Below, in pieces: positions 22,404 to 35,911 of a stretch of DNA of 64,000 nt. Both the position numbers and the translations under genes were made by a program. The notes under the pieces are model-generated. The model worked only from the letters and a program-made list of their open reading frames with translations, did not search any database and was not told the DNA's origin. Source of the stretch: Rotaria sordida (lineage: Eukaryota > Rotifera > Eurotatoria > Philodinida > Philodinidae). The stretch lies in the NCBI GenBank assembly GCA_905250125.1, contig CAJNOL010000068.1, forward strand, positions 62,001 to 126,000, written 5' to 3'. The first letter of the stretch is position 1. Every line of letters starts with the position of its first letter.

Positions 22404-24663
22404 CTAGCGATCCCAATCGCCATTTCATTCGGAGTTTTAGCCAATCGATAGAACTTGTAATTTTCGATCTAGACCACCCAACGTCAAGTCATGTTTTAAA
22501 GATTTTTGTTAAACAAATGAAAAACTAGTGTAAGGTGTCCACTCCAAGTCATCCTCATCAATATTTCACGAAAAAAAGGATTTTCATGAAGAAAAATCAA
22601 ACTCGATGGCACTTTTCAACCAATATTGATCTTGAGAAATTTTTATTGAGAGCGGTTGAGAATAGAAATGCACCGAACGCGAACTTATCGGCTTCGCTTA
22701 TTCCCAGTACCTAAATGTTCAACTAGCCACGGAGATGTTTGTGTTGTCACTAAAAGAGATCGTACATATTCGGGTCAAATGAAAGTTTTCATTGCCAAAC
22801 TAACAAGGCTTGTCTAGAGGAAGATATTCGATTTTTACGTTACTCATAGTTCAGTATTTGTAAACTACACGATCCACTACCCGTAAAATATTCAACTCCA
22901 AATTATGAACCGCTATGTTTTTATGGTTGGTCTAAAATGCAACGATATTGTCATTTTCAGTACATATCGAGCTTCGTAATTCCTGATTAGCATAAGGTGA
23001 AATATTATATATGGGATATTTTTCTTATGCAATTTTTTAAAAGTCTACTATTTTGAGTGTATACGTAACTCGATTATGACTACACGTTCACAAAATCTAT
23101 GGATATTCGTGGGTATTCACGTACTTTACAAATGTCGATCCTTAAGAGAGCGTCCATGAGAGAACCAAGGAATCGAGGCACTGGTCAAAATTTAAATTTT
23201 TGATTTTTTATGTGCATTCGAAAGGTCATAATCTAAAACTACCAAACCCAAATTTTTAGCTCATTTGAATGTACTATAGTAAAGTTAGCCTGGATCGACT
23301 TTTAAGCACTACCTGCCTACTATTCAAAAAATAGGCATAAATCGTCGTAAAAATGTCTACCAGGATTATATTTCTATACGGTGGATAATTTTTTCGTGCA
23401 ATATATCAAAAGATAGAGAATGAAAAACTGAACTAAATGAGCTATTTAGAATATTGTATATCATCTCTTTACTGACATTATTTAGTTCGACATAAGTGGG
23501 AACTGGCACAATTTATGAGTTCATGCCAGTCGATTTTTAAAAATATATCTACTGCGAATTTTCGAAAACAAACGGGACCAAGCTGAATTTTTCATATGTT
23601 ATATAGCTTTTAATTTTCTACAAAATTGTAAAAAAATATTGAAAAAAAAAGGGTACTCTCGAGTCGATATATGGCTTACACTATCGGCTTTTTTAATGAC
23701 CATTTGTAACTCTCTAATATGACTCATATAATGTCGAATCGTTTCACTCAGAAATTTCGTCCTCAACTAGGCACCATCATATATAAGTGAAAAGTACACA
23801 TCAAGACCGACATTTAAATGCTCAATATGCAAAATTAAATGCGACACTAGTCAGCTCATATTAATCTATGGAATGATAAAGAGGCCGCTTCTGAGTCCAT
23901 TCAAGAATCAAGACAGAAGTCAAAATTTTATTTTTCGATCTCAGATTTTCATCAAAATCTATATTATTTGACACTTTTAAAAACTCAATTTATCTGTTGA
24001 AATTTTTATATTGAAGGGTTGGACAATATCGACTTTTATTGACGCTTCAATCGCTACTCAAATAGTTGTATGGATTTGTTTCCAAAAATTTTTTCCTCAT
24101 AATTTGACAGAAAATGAACCAATTTTTTTAAATACATCATATATAGTTTTATTTCATTGAAATATTTAGTTCGACTATTGACTTTCGTCGAATGAAATTG
24201 ATCAGTTCAAATCAATTATCTTCGATTTAAATTCAAAAAAAAACTAATCAACTTATAAAAGCTATCTCACTGAAAATTATATCGTGTACAAAAGAATTAA
24301 AAATGAAAAATCTATCTATTTCGTAGAAAATCCATTTGGTTTGATATCACTTGCTCACTTGATTAAAAATAATCAATTTGTGTTTACTTTTATTGAATAT
24401 CTCATTTCGATAACAATTAAAATGGCTTTTTAAATGACAAAAGGAAAAAAAACTTGACGATAGATATAATAACTTCACAATAATGTAAACGAGATTTTTC
24501 TTCTTTCATTCGCTCAAAGATTTAGTAAAAAAAAACGGAATCATATTTCTCTTAGTGAATTAAATACATAATAAGAAAAAAAAAATTTACAATAAAGACT
24601 GTTCAATAGCAGAACAAGCGAGGAAACAGAAACACCGGTTTAAAAAAATAGCACCAAATAACA
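22404..24663. other. Long AT-rich intergenic region
   Basis: No open frame above 60 codons and no recognisable gene in 2.2 kb. I could not identify terminal repeats or a decayed transposase. Confidence 0.35.
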
Positions 24664-27600
24664 CTAGAGTGAATGAAGATGATTAATAGGTGCATTTGAA
24701 CTTGTTTCCCTGCTCACTTTTGTTAATTCATTTAGAGCATCTGTGACCTGTTACAAAAAAAACGAAAAGAAATATTGATTTATTTATTTCGTGAAATCGA
24801 GACAAACATTTTTTAATGCATTATGAGTTGATATTAAGACAGAATGAAGACCAGTTAATTTAGCTTGATAATATTCTTCTTGTCTTTTTAATAATAAAGA
24901 CCATTGATATTCTTCTTTTGGATATCTAATAAATAATTTAATTTATTTTTTAAATGAATTTAGGTTTTTTTTTCTTACGGATATCCATACGACCATAATG
25001 GATAATTTTTTGAAAGACGATCAGTCATTTGATCGATTTCATTTAATTTAATACATAAAAATATATTCACACTAACAAGGATTAACATTCTATTTGATAG
25101 AAAAACAAAATAAATAAGAAATTTTCTTTTTTAATCAAAAAACTATGTGAAATATGTCTTATTGATACATACATGATGAAACAAAATGGAATTAATACAT
25201 TGCTTTTTGACCATTCTGAGGAAGATAAACAATTCGATGAAGATGATAAAACTAATTTTGCATCTAAATTTTAATTATTTAATACAAAAAATTTTAAAAA
25301 AAAATAAATTATTTCAAAATTATTTATATATCATTTTCTCATTCAAATCGTTATTGAAATTCTACATATGCTAAGATTTCGACATGATCGACGATCTTAG
25401 CATTGTTCGATTTCGATTAATTGACATGTTCTAATTATAATAGACGCTAACAATCTCTATTCAAAAATCCATTAGAAATTGTTCAATAGAATCCTCTTTC
25501 TATTAGACGAAAAAAAATCAGACAATATGAATGTTGAAGTTCGTTATTTCCTCTTCTGACCCTCTGAAAATCATTATTATCTCTATGAATCCAACTTGTC
25601 TCGAATTTGTATAAAATTGTTTCAGATAAAGATTTTGATATTTGCTTCTTCTGCTATTATATTTCAATTTTAAAGTTTATCATTTATAATTGAAAATTAG
25701 TTTTAGAAAATTTTTTCAAAATGGATCAAAACTAAAGCAAATAGATATTGATTCTGATGATTAAGCATGTCTTTCATCTTGATTGTTATATATTAATGTG
25801 TGTTTAATGCGTGATCTAAATACTTTTTGTTTTTTCTTTATGCCTAATTAAACTATTGAAAACATTCATCACTTTAGCAATACTATCAAAACTTCATCAG
25901 AGTATACATTAAAAAAAAACGTCATTGTCACTGAAATTTTTGCATTTGGTCTTCGCTGATGTCAACGATAGACAAAACATTAGTCAAATGTTTTTTATTT
26001 TGTGAGAAGCCATAATGGCTGAGTGGATATCTTATTCGACACATATTCAACAGATACTATGTTTAAGCCTTGATACTACTAGCTGCAGAAATACCCTAGA
26101 CAAATCACTAATGGTTATTCGTCTTAGGTCACCTATACGATAGCATACTGGCTATGTTGTCACGTACACCTTCTCTTGTGATTAGTCAATGTATATGGAA
26201 AGTTCTGCATCAAGCTAACTTTCTGCTGAGAGATACAGCTAGTCAAAATTGTGGAAAAGACATTGAACTAATGAATCTGTCACTGGACATCATTCCATAC
26301 TGCAAGCTAACCGAAAAACAAAAGTATTCTTCTTCTTCTTCTTGCTAATTTCGTGAGACAATCATGATTGAAAAACGATTTACTTTGAGTATGATGGATA
26401 GTTTCATTGTGAGTGGCTTGTTTTCGTTGTTGATGTGGTGAAGAATCATTGATGGTAGAATTTAATTTAGTTGATTGTTGTTTTTGTGAATGTTTCTTTT
26501 TTAATTGATTTTCTTTATCTTGTTCATTATTTATTGTTGTACTCGAACGTCGTTGACGTCTCGAACATTCAACTTCCATACGTTTTACTAAATATTTAAA
26601 AAAACAAACAAATTATAAATATCTTTAAAAATAAATACAATAAATTTAAGCAAAACACCTGTTGATGTTGATAGTTCGATTCGATTATCTTTTTAAAAAA
26701 AGCAAAAATAAAATATAAAAAGCCAAACATTGTAGCATGAGCAAATTAATATATTTAAGAAAAACTTACTCAAATCTGTATAAGAATCTTGAAGAGCAGC
26801 CATAGCATTTTTTTCGATGAACGCTGAATAAAAATTATAATAAGTATAAAATTTTATATGATGAGAAATATATTTCATTATTTTCCATATTTTCATTCTA
26901 ACAGCTTTTTTGATAAGAATATTTTATTCTAATCGCTCAAAAGAACAATCAATATGGAATTCTTCTCGTTAAATAGAAAGAAAAAAAAAGCCGATGTTGA
27001 ATAGTCATAATGAATATAAACATATTCATTTAACTGAATAAAAGAAAATTTAAAAACAATCAGTTCGACTTACATTTAATAATAATCATTAAACTTCTAA
27101 GGTATCTAACTTCACAAGTGACTTTTAAATGTGATTTATTTGGTCCAGTTTGTATAAGACAATAACGAGATGCAATAAAAAAAGCATCAGCATATTTTAT
27201 TCCTTCATTTCGAACTTCAGTATCAATTATATAATGTGATTTTGATAATTCACATTGAATAATCTATTCATTTCATATTTATTAATTAAATAAATCAAAG
27301 AAGAAAATATTTATTTAGTTTTACTTGTTTTTCATTTGAACAAATTGTTGTTGCACCGAAAACTGCAGAAACATCAACTTTATAAGTACATAGACGTTCT
27401 CGTTTGCCTGTTTTTTCATTTACTTTCCATTCAGTAGCATTATAATCTAAAGAAAACAAAATTCAGATAAGAAAATATCAGAAAAGGAAGAAAAAAATAA
27501 AAACCTTTAATACGACGTGATGCATGATAAGCAACAACAAAATCATTATCACCAAATAAATAATCAAAAAGACGTTCAACTGATATTGAATATGTTCGAT

Positions 27601-30600
27601 CAATTAATTGAGTAGCTAAATGGGATTGACATGAACATTTTGAAAGATAATTTGTTTCTAAATTTAAATAATTTATTTACAAAAAATAAAAAATTTTCAT
27701 ATTAATATAAATAAACCTGGAACAACTGCCATTGATATAAAACAATTATCTTGTTTATTTATATTTGAATTTGATTGACGAATAAGTGTATTGCTATTTG
27801 CTTCTTCACCAATAGGTATTACATTTTGATTATCATCAATATCATTATAACTATCATCATCTATTTGACGTCCACCACAAGATGATACACTCGAATGATC
27901 GTCGATTTCTTCTTTTTCACTAGATTTTGAACAAACTGAATTTGGTGTGACACCCTATTTAGAAAAAAAAACAAAAAGAAAGAACAATTTTTACTCAGTG
28001 AAATATTTGATTTAATAAACGAAAAATAAAAATAAAAAATGAACCATTGTTACATTCTTTTAAGTAAGAATCGTTATTTCAATAAAAATCATGAAGGACG
28101 AAAAGGAAAGAGTAACTATTCTCTTTTGATTTACATGCTTTACAGTTAACAAGATTTCCTTGAAAATATTCTCTATTGTCCATACGCCTATTCAATTATT
28201 TTATTCTATTCATAAAAAAAAAAGACATAAAAAAAAATATCTATATATATATCAAGACAATATTTGATATACTAAAAATTTTATTATAAAAGATAACTAT
28301 TGTTGAGATGTGTAGGAGTCATTATCTAAAACAAGAAGAAAAAAAAAACAAAAACAAATCTAATCTTACACAATATTTATCATTTGTTTCATTTTTTGTT
28401 TGTTGTATTGGAGAATTTTTTTCAGATGTAGAACTAATTGATTGTTTATTATAAGTATCTTCTTCATCAGTTGTCATATCTAAATCATCTCCATAACATT
28501 GATGAATCATATTCCATAATTGTTGAGATGATATTGGCTAAAATTATTTTACAAAATTAATTCGTCTATAATTAAAAATCAAAAAAATGCTAACTTGATC
28601 AATTAATACAGTTTGCCATATTCGAAAAATCATTGCATATGTTTTATCACGTGTTGCAAAACTTGCAAAAAAATATTTTTCATTTTTATTTGTACGAACT
28701 TCAATTGCATTTGGAATAACTTTAGCTGTTTTTTCTCGTGTTACACCAATAATATCTTTAAATTTTAAACATAAACTTGTTTCCCATTTAAGAAAATTAG
28801 CATAAAAACATAAATAATTTTGTGATATATACATTCGACCTTGGATTAAGATTTCTTTTTGCCATGCACATGAATAATCTTTATTTAAATAATTTGTTTA
28901 TTTTTTTGAAATAAATAAATCTATATCAAATTAAATATCTTACCAACAATTAATCGTTCATCATTTGGTACATCTTTAAAGACTTTTCGAAATTCTTCAT
29001 TTCTTTGACGATAAGTTGATTGAAAAGGCTAAATATTAAATAAGAAAAAAACAAGCCAAATTAATTATTTAAAAAAAAAACAAATCTAAATAGCAAGTAG
29101 TATCCTTAAAGCAATGCATTTTGGGGTTGTTTTTTTTTTGTTTTCATTGTAAGAATCTTAATAAAAAAATTTGAAAAGCAATATGAAAATGTAAAAAAGG
29201 TAAAAATCACTTTTCCATATCATATTAATATAAAATTAAAATTAGCAGTGAAAAGTCTACCCAATATTTAAGTATGGCAGCTGCTGTTAGAAAAGCATTT
29301 GTTGTTGTTGTTTTTACTGAATGTATTTGTGTTGAAGAAATAGGAAATAATTGATTGTTTATGTTAGTTGAAAGTGGAAAGCTAACAGATTTTGTTGAAT
29401 GATTTACTTGAATAATTCGATGTTTCATTTTTTCGGTTGAATATTTTCTTATTCGATATGATTTTGTTCGTCTCATGGTGTATGATAATGATGATAAATG
29501 ATGAAGATTTTGTTGAACAATTGATGAATGTCTTCGTTGTTTTTTATGACGACGTTCTTTTGAAGAATTTTCATATGTAAATGAACGTACATTTGATATT
29601 GATGATGATGATGATGATGATGATGCATTTGCAATGATATTGTTATGTTTTGTATTATTTAATAATGAATTTGATGAAACTATTGGAGAATTTGAAGATA
29701 ATGAACTTGATGATGGATCTGTTGATGAAAATGATTTAATATTATTAGAAGATAATTTTTCACTTGATGAATTTCGTTTTGTTAATATTTGATTTTTTTC
29801 ATTTTCAATTAATAAATTTTCTTTTTCTATATTAATTATATTTGATCTTATTGGTAATATTTCATTGTTGAAATCGTTTTTTATGCGTAAATTTCGAAAA
29901 CTATTTGAACGAAGAAATAATCGAATTGTATCCATTTACTTTATTATTTTAATATTAAACAAAAATATCTATATATATATTTATTAGATTGAATACCTTT
30001 TGACGAATAGATTCCAAATAATACGATTAATTCATAAAAAACAAACAACGATTAAACAAGATACGTCTCTATTAATGCTTCTTTATGTATATTACATTTT
30101 TCTTCTCGTTTGTCTCACTTTTCTTTTCTCTTTCTCGTTCGATGCCCTTTGAGTTAAAAAGGGCCGAACCATCCTCTCTTTTTCTTGCATATATTTGTTG
30201 TTTTTTTGAAAAAAAACAGTATTTGTATGTAGGAGAAAAATTGGAATAATGTGCGATTGTAGGAGTAAAAATATCTCTCATTGTTTTACTATTTGACATT
30301 ATTCTTAACTCCTAAGAGGATTGAAACAAAACTATAATAGATTAATTATATTGAAATATATTTACAAATAAAAAGTTGAAATTTTGTTTTGAAAAAAACA
30401 AAAAACTCGTAATAACTTACATTATACCATGGTTTCTTCTTTTTTGTTGCTGATGATGACGAAGAAGATTTCTCTTGTGTTGGAGAAGAAATATTATTTT
30501 CATTTCTTTTCTTCATATTTATTGATGGTGAATTGATTTTTTTTGAAGATTTTCGTTTTTTTTCATAAGAACTATTATTTGTTATTGCTGATTCATTACT

Positions 30601-32810
30601 TGTTGTACTTGTTGATGATGATTCAAGTATTGTTGTTCGTGGATATGAATTAATTGATGATAAATCTACTAAATTTGCATTTATAACTGGTTCACTTTTA
30701 TTTCTTCTATGATCAATTTTACGATGTTTAGTTTGAAGATATGATAATGATGATAAATTAACTTTATCTGTTGATTCATTTAATATTGATTTATTTTCTT
30801 CAAATGATATATCATTACTATGTGATGGAGATGATACTACAAACATTTTTATATTTGATGATTCATTATTTGGAAGATTTACAATATCTATACAAATTAA
30901 AATGTTTTTTTTTTGTTTTTATAGATTTAAAAAAAAATATTTAATAACCTGTTTGTTTGTCAGAAGAATTTGTTTCATTAAAATAATAAGTAGTTCCTGA
31001 GATATTCGATGATGTATTACATGTTTGTGATGAGATATTATTTAATTGCTGTCGTGGACCTACTGGCAATGTTATTGATGAAGATATTAATGCCACTTGA
31101 CTAGATTCTTCCTTTGGTGGAGAACATTCAGATGAATAACTATTCGAAATAATTTATATTTTTTTATTTTCACTTTTTTTAAATAAAACAAAAATAATAA
31201 ACAATTAAATTAATCTAAATCTCATATTTATTCAAATCTAATTAACTGTTTACTTTTACTCATTAGATTATCAAATGAACATATTTTATCATTATTTAAA
31301 CTAACTGTATAATAAAATGGAAAACAGTTTATTCTACGTTGAGAATTCTTCTTTTTTTTTTTTTGTTGTTTTTCATAGAACTTATTTTATTATAATATGT
31401 TAAAACACATCTAACGAAGTGGAGAAATAAAAATGCTTCGACTCACTTAGATAGTTAGAAATTTTCTCATCGTCATAATAATTGCGGTTTTTTTTTATAA
31501 CATAGAACAAGGTCAATATGTCTTATATATATGAAGTAAATCATATATTCGCAAAATTATACTTTATTTATAACTCGAACTTGTTGAAAAGCAGTATTTT
31601 ATTTCTTTTTTTTTTATATTTAATTAATTATTTACCTATTCTGACAAAGTGAATTCAAGATTTACTCAAGACAAACAATCATAATAAGTATTCATATGAG
31701 ATTAAGAAAAATCCTAAAATAATCGTCTTTACGGTGTATGTTCACTGAGTTTCAATGTTACTCACATTAGAAAAAGATAAGTAAATTACTTTTTATAAAG
31801 GAGCAGATACAAGTAAAATATATACTATCTATTAGTATAAAGTTCACATAAATTATCATGGGATTGTCGAGTATTCCAAAAGTCAGTTCTGAAGTAAAAC
31901 GAAACAATTCTTTATTGATTGAACCGATTCCCATGAGATTTTCGTCATCTCATTAGATACTATCACAAGTTTTATTTCATATGATTTCTCCGATAAATAT
32001 TGTTTCACATGATCGTCATCAATACTCAAGCATGGAATGATGTTTTGTGACACAATTAGCAGAGAATCAATTCATAAAGATTATTTTCAGATTATTGTAA
32101 TCTCATCATTGATTCTTATTTATCTATTTATACATTGATTTTCGACAAATATTTCGAAAGATATGGTTTCATGCTTGAGTATTAATGATGATCATATCAG
32201 ATAATAGTTATTGATGAAATTGTATGAAATAAAACTTGTGATAATATTCAAATAAATAATGAAAATCTCATGTGAATCAGTTTAATCATTGAAGAGTTAT
32301 TACAATCACATTTCACGGACGTCTTTTCTGAGAGTCAGTATGTAAAAATGACATACGAATAGAGATCGTCTCAATATGTGGTAAATATCTAATCGAAATG
32401 AAATTCTAAATTTAAACAATATCTAATAATTATCAATGATTTTTGCTTAATGCTTTTATTACCTGTTTAAGATAAAAAAAGGTCTCTAAGATTACTATCA
32501 ATTTTAGCAATGATAAAATTATTTCTTTCCAGGACTTTTATCTAAAAAAAATTGGGTATGAACCAATAGAATTAAAGTAAATATTGACAAACGACAATTG
32601 CAAATCTATTTCTCTATTGAGAAAATATTTGTAAAAGACAATTTTATTCTTTCTTTCTTTTTTTTATTTCTATTGACAAAGGAGAAAAATCAAGCGAAAT
32701 AAATTGATAAATTTAATTGAATATCTGAATTAAAATTGTTTGTATTTCATATAATATTCTCACCTTATATTTGTTCCATCTAAAATAATAACAGGTGGAA
32801 TTTGTGACAT
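24664..32810 (-). CDS. GRAMD1: GRAMD1/Aster-like sterol transfer protein (GRAM + VASt + TM)
   Basis: Aster proteins are ER membrane proteins that bind plasma membrane through GRAM and carry sterol in the VASt domain. Predicted exons: 32810-32764, 31139-30949, 30887-30421, 29028-28944, 28878-28595, 28537-28370, 27954-27717, 27657-27505, 27446-27325, 27263-27074, 26823-26770, 26688-26659 and 26587-26384, all phase-consistent. A TM exon near 25091-24979 and C-terminal exons near 24930-24785 and 24752-24664 follow. A Ser-rich N-terminus ends KKKPWYN, joined to the GRAM domain (YRQRNEEFRKVFKDVPNDER, then ERLIVDYSCAWQKEI, KFKDIIGVTREKTAKVIPNA). The conserved QLWNMIHQCYGDDL follows. VASt starts near RTYSISVERLFDYLFGDNDF and ends FIEKNAMAALQDSYTDL. 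The TM segment reads MLILVSVNIFLCIKL, and the tail WSLLLKRQEEYYQAKL matches the Aster C-terminus. The join between the exon ending 26384 and the TM exon is out of phase as drawn, so a small exon is missing or one boundary is wrong. The last exon boundary is also uncertain. Confidence 0.85.
26008..26347 (+). mobile_element. tRNA-derived SINE with (TTC)n tail
   Basis: Near the start is TGGCTGAGTGG (26016-26026), a perfect pol III A box. About 35 bp later GTTTAAGCCTTGA (from 26061) resembles a B box. The element ends in a TTC microsatellite (about 26328-26342). It is bracketed by candidate target duplications ATTTTGTGAGA (25997-26007) and ATTTCGTGAGA (26348-26358), 10 of 11 identical. It is about 340 bp long, GC-richer than its surroundings, and inserted in an intron of the GRAMD1-like gene in the opposite orientation. 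The body between B box and tail has no recognised coding sequence. Confidence 0.65.
29261..29935 (-). CDS. Alternative first exon of the GRAMD1-like gene
   Basis: An open frame of 225 codons begins at ATG 29935 and ends at a GT donor after ...ILKYW (GTAGAC at 29260-29255). Its phase 0 matches the acceptor of the GRAM exon at 29028, just as the exon ending 30421 does. It would give a second protein with a different Ser/Asn-rich N-terminus (starting MDTIRLFLRSNSF). A run of GAT/TGA triplets at about 29598-29625 encodes a poly-Ser tract. It lies inside the intron used by the longer form, so an internal promoter is implied. It could instead be a separate gene or unused sequence. Confidence 0.5.
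31915..32292. mobile_element. Foldback MITE in first intron of the GRAMD1-like gene
   Basis: Two arms of about 125 bp lie at 31915-32040 and 32165-32292 in inverse orientation, separated by about 125 bp. Shared landmarks are CCATGAGATTTTC against GAAAATCTCATG, TATCACAAGTTTTATTTCAT against ATGAAATAAAACTTGTGATA, and AATACTCAAGCATG against CATGCTTGAGTATT. No coding sequence is present. Confidence 0.7.
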
Positions 32811-34500
32811 ATTTATCTAAATCTAAAAAGAATCAATTGACAACAAACACCTTTTTTTTTTAATTTTGTTCTTGAAAGAAAAACAACGACATTTCAATTT
32901 TTTTTTTTTTCATATTTAAAAGACAAAAGCACGAATAAAGAAAAGAAAAATAAAGTAAAGATAAATATATTTAGTTAATTTAATAATAGAATCTTTTCTT
33001 TCAATTGATAAATTATGTTACATTGGAGGACGATTTTGTCTAAATGAAAAAAAAAACGAAAACATTTAGTTTTTCAAATAAAAAAAATTATTAATAAAAG
33101 AATAAAACTCGAGCTCAGCATAGCGAAAGCAAATAAAAACAAAGTGTTCATCTCTTTACAAGTTATGTTGTTGTTATTCTTTGATTATTTTGTATTGAAG
33201 CCATTTGATATGTGAAGGGATTATTACTTAATTAAATTACATTTTATTTTATTTTTTCAATATTTATCAAATAAATATAAATTAATATCAAAATAAGAAA
33301 ATCATTTTCTTGAAAAAATAATTTAACTCAACTTTTCTGAAGAATTTCAATTGAAATATTTATCTAAGATAAAAAATAAAACTTAATTCAACATGAAAAT
33401 TTTTATTTTATAGTTAACTATTCAAACTAAGATTGATCTTCAATTTAATGTACTTTATCGATGTTTCTTTTCTTCTCAAAGAGAAATTTAAAAAATCGAA
33501 AGGTTTATATCAACTTCTTGGAGAAATATCACTCTTCCGCTTGTCAGACTCAATAAAACATTATGCTTACAACAAAAATATTACAATCAGTTATTCTAAG
33601 ACTTAAACAAGCTTGTCCAGATTTTTTTAGTAATGGGAAGGGATCAAAATTCGTCAGAAACTCAGAAAATTTCCGCAGAAAGTGCTACAACTGGTGATCG
33701 GAAAAAAAGAATAAAAGACACGAGTAACCCGACCCTTTGCGCCATAAGGCCATTTCTTCCTCCAATCCTATTCACCTCGCAACGATATTTTCTGATTATT
33801 TTTGTTTCACTTTCCTTTAGAGAAAGGTAAATCATGTTTTAAAATCCTGCCTCTGGTCCAAGGTTACGACGAAACTGTCAAAAAACTGTCAGAAAGTCGG
33901 ACATTTTGGGGAGGAAAATCTCACAACCCTAATTGAGAAGCTAGGATGCAATGCGAATATATTAGATTCTTTTTTGTTAGAAAAATGTGATCAAATGAAT
34001 AATAAGATGAGTCAATGAATATTTACGAATAAATGTATGACATCACATTAAATCAAATATATAGAAGAGAAATCGGTTTCTTTTGTATTTTTCTTTAATT
34101 CACTCATGATAAATCTGTCAGAATTCGAAAATGGAATTTTAATTGACATATTATTGAGTTTTTTTTCTAAATCAGTGTATCAACGGTGGAAACTATTTTT
34201 ACTTTCGAACGATAATAAAAAGTCAACTAAATCTATAGTGTTTTCTCTTATATTAATAATAAATAACGATGTTGAATAATATACTGTTAATGATATAGTA
34301 GAAATATTTTTAAAAAAAATTCCCTATGACATTTATAGAAAAAAGTTTTCAATTGAATAGTGAATTATTTTTTATAAATTCTATTATATTTTAGTTCAAA
34401 AAATTTTTTTTTTTTTTCAAGGTTAGAATTTAAATGAATAATAAAATTAGTGAAAATATATTATTGATAATAGTACAAAATAAGAATTTAATAAAAAGTC
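32811..34500. other. Intergenic region between GRAMD1-like and CDC50 genes
   Basis: Should contain the promoter of the upstream minus-strand GRAMD1-like gene. A GC-richer patch at 33620-33920 has a short open frame (33633-33830) with no recognised domain. Confidence 0.35.
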
Positions 34501-35911
34501 TTACATTTTCCATGTTTTATGAAGAATAAAAAAGACGACGAATGTAATCATACACACAATTCCGACAGCAATATAAGACCAACCAAGAAATGGATTTTTT
34601 CCTCCCATCCATGATGTTGTACTTATTATAAATTGTTTTCGTCCAGCAAAACTTGTTACTGGATAATCTTTAAAACAAAACAAAAAAAAATTCTTAAAAA
34701 ATAAAAATTACAATAAAATATTACTATAAGTAACAACAAGAGTATAATCTCCTTTTGGTAAACCATTTTGAAATGTAGAATTTCTTAATAATTTTCTATA
34801 TAATTTTCTAAACGTTGGCATTGCAGCAGTTCGCATCCAAACAATAAAATCTTCATTTTGATAACCATTATTTTCTGGATTGGGTTCATCTAATTCCCAT
34901 GCTGATAATTTCCAATTTGGTGGCTTGTCATGTGTAGATGAAAAATCTATTTAAAAAAAAAAGAAAGTTTATTCTTCAAAAATTAAAATTAAATAAAAAT
35001 TTTTACAATTTGAAGCATTATCTGGATTTTTAAATTTGACTGCTTTATCTGTTGACCATGCAATGCCAAGATTTGTAACTGAAACATTTTCGCTTCCATA
35101 TAATAAAGATAATGTATCTAAAGATTTTCATTTAAAATAATATTTAAAAAAATAATAAAGCACAATTTAATAAAAGATACTAAACCATTGAATTTGGAAT
35201 TTGCAATAGCACCACATGGTGCATAATCTTTACCACTTCCAGTACTATTTTTTTGAAATGGTTGACATTCACTTGCAGCTGCACCTTCTTTACCTAATAA
35301 TTGATTATCATCACGAGATCGAACATAACGACGATGATTTTGATAATAATTTATTAAACCATAATAAAAGTAAACGTCACCCTAGAAAACTTATTTTGAA
35401 AAAATGTTTTTCTTTTTAAGTTAAAAGTAAACTAACATCAAATGATTTGTCTAGAGCAAAATTTATTCTACAGGTACAAGTTTGACCAGTATAATTTGCA
35501 TTTTCTAAAGCTTGTGCACACGTTGTATTTGCTGCAGTAGTACTCATACAATTTGTATCAGTATAATCAATATCATGTTCAAGTACCTTTTTTTTGTTTT
35601 TGTTTTTTTTTTATAAAAAAAATTATTTATAAAAACAAAAATTCAAGAAAAAAAGTTCATACTCGTTCGGATGTAATAACAAGTACAATACCAATTGGAA
35701 TAAATGTTAAACCGATAATTAAAAACACCGGTAGTGCTGTATTAGCAGTTATTATTGGTTGCCATGCTGGTAAACGTTGTTGTTTAAAAGCTGTATCTAT
35801 TTCAAAAAATATTCATTAACGACTTAAATAAATATTATGATTTTATTAACCAGCTGGTTTTTTGCTTTTTTGTTGTTCATGATCTTCTTCAGTTTCTCCT
35901 TGACCTGGCAT
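34501..35911 (-). CDS. TMEM30: CDC50/TMEM30-family P4-ATPase beta subunit, 346 aa, 7 exons
   Basis: CDC50 proteins pair with P4-ATPase lipid flippases, helping them leave the ER and transport phospholipids. Exons are 35911-35851, 35796-35663, 35586-35437, 35381-35186, 35117-35007, 34946-34725 and 34667-34501; phases agree and the sum is 347 codons. A short cytosolic N-terminus contains the family motif [13 protein letters not shown] and is followed by the first membrane helix ([19 protein letters not shown]). The large extracytoplasmic part has paired Cys residues ([18 protein letters not shown]), [39 protein letters not shown] and [19 protein letters not shown]. The last exon has [15 protein letters not shown] then the second helix. 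Several N-x-S/T sites (for example NTT, NYT, NVS, NST) fit the known glycosylation. Length is typical. Nothing suggests decay. Confidence 0.93.

Noticed and set aside
22167..22428. Open frames on both strands in the GT/CA-rich block
   Set aside because: They translate a simple hexamer repeat (Val/Gly or Thr/His/Pro) and carry no protein signal.
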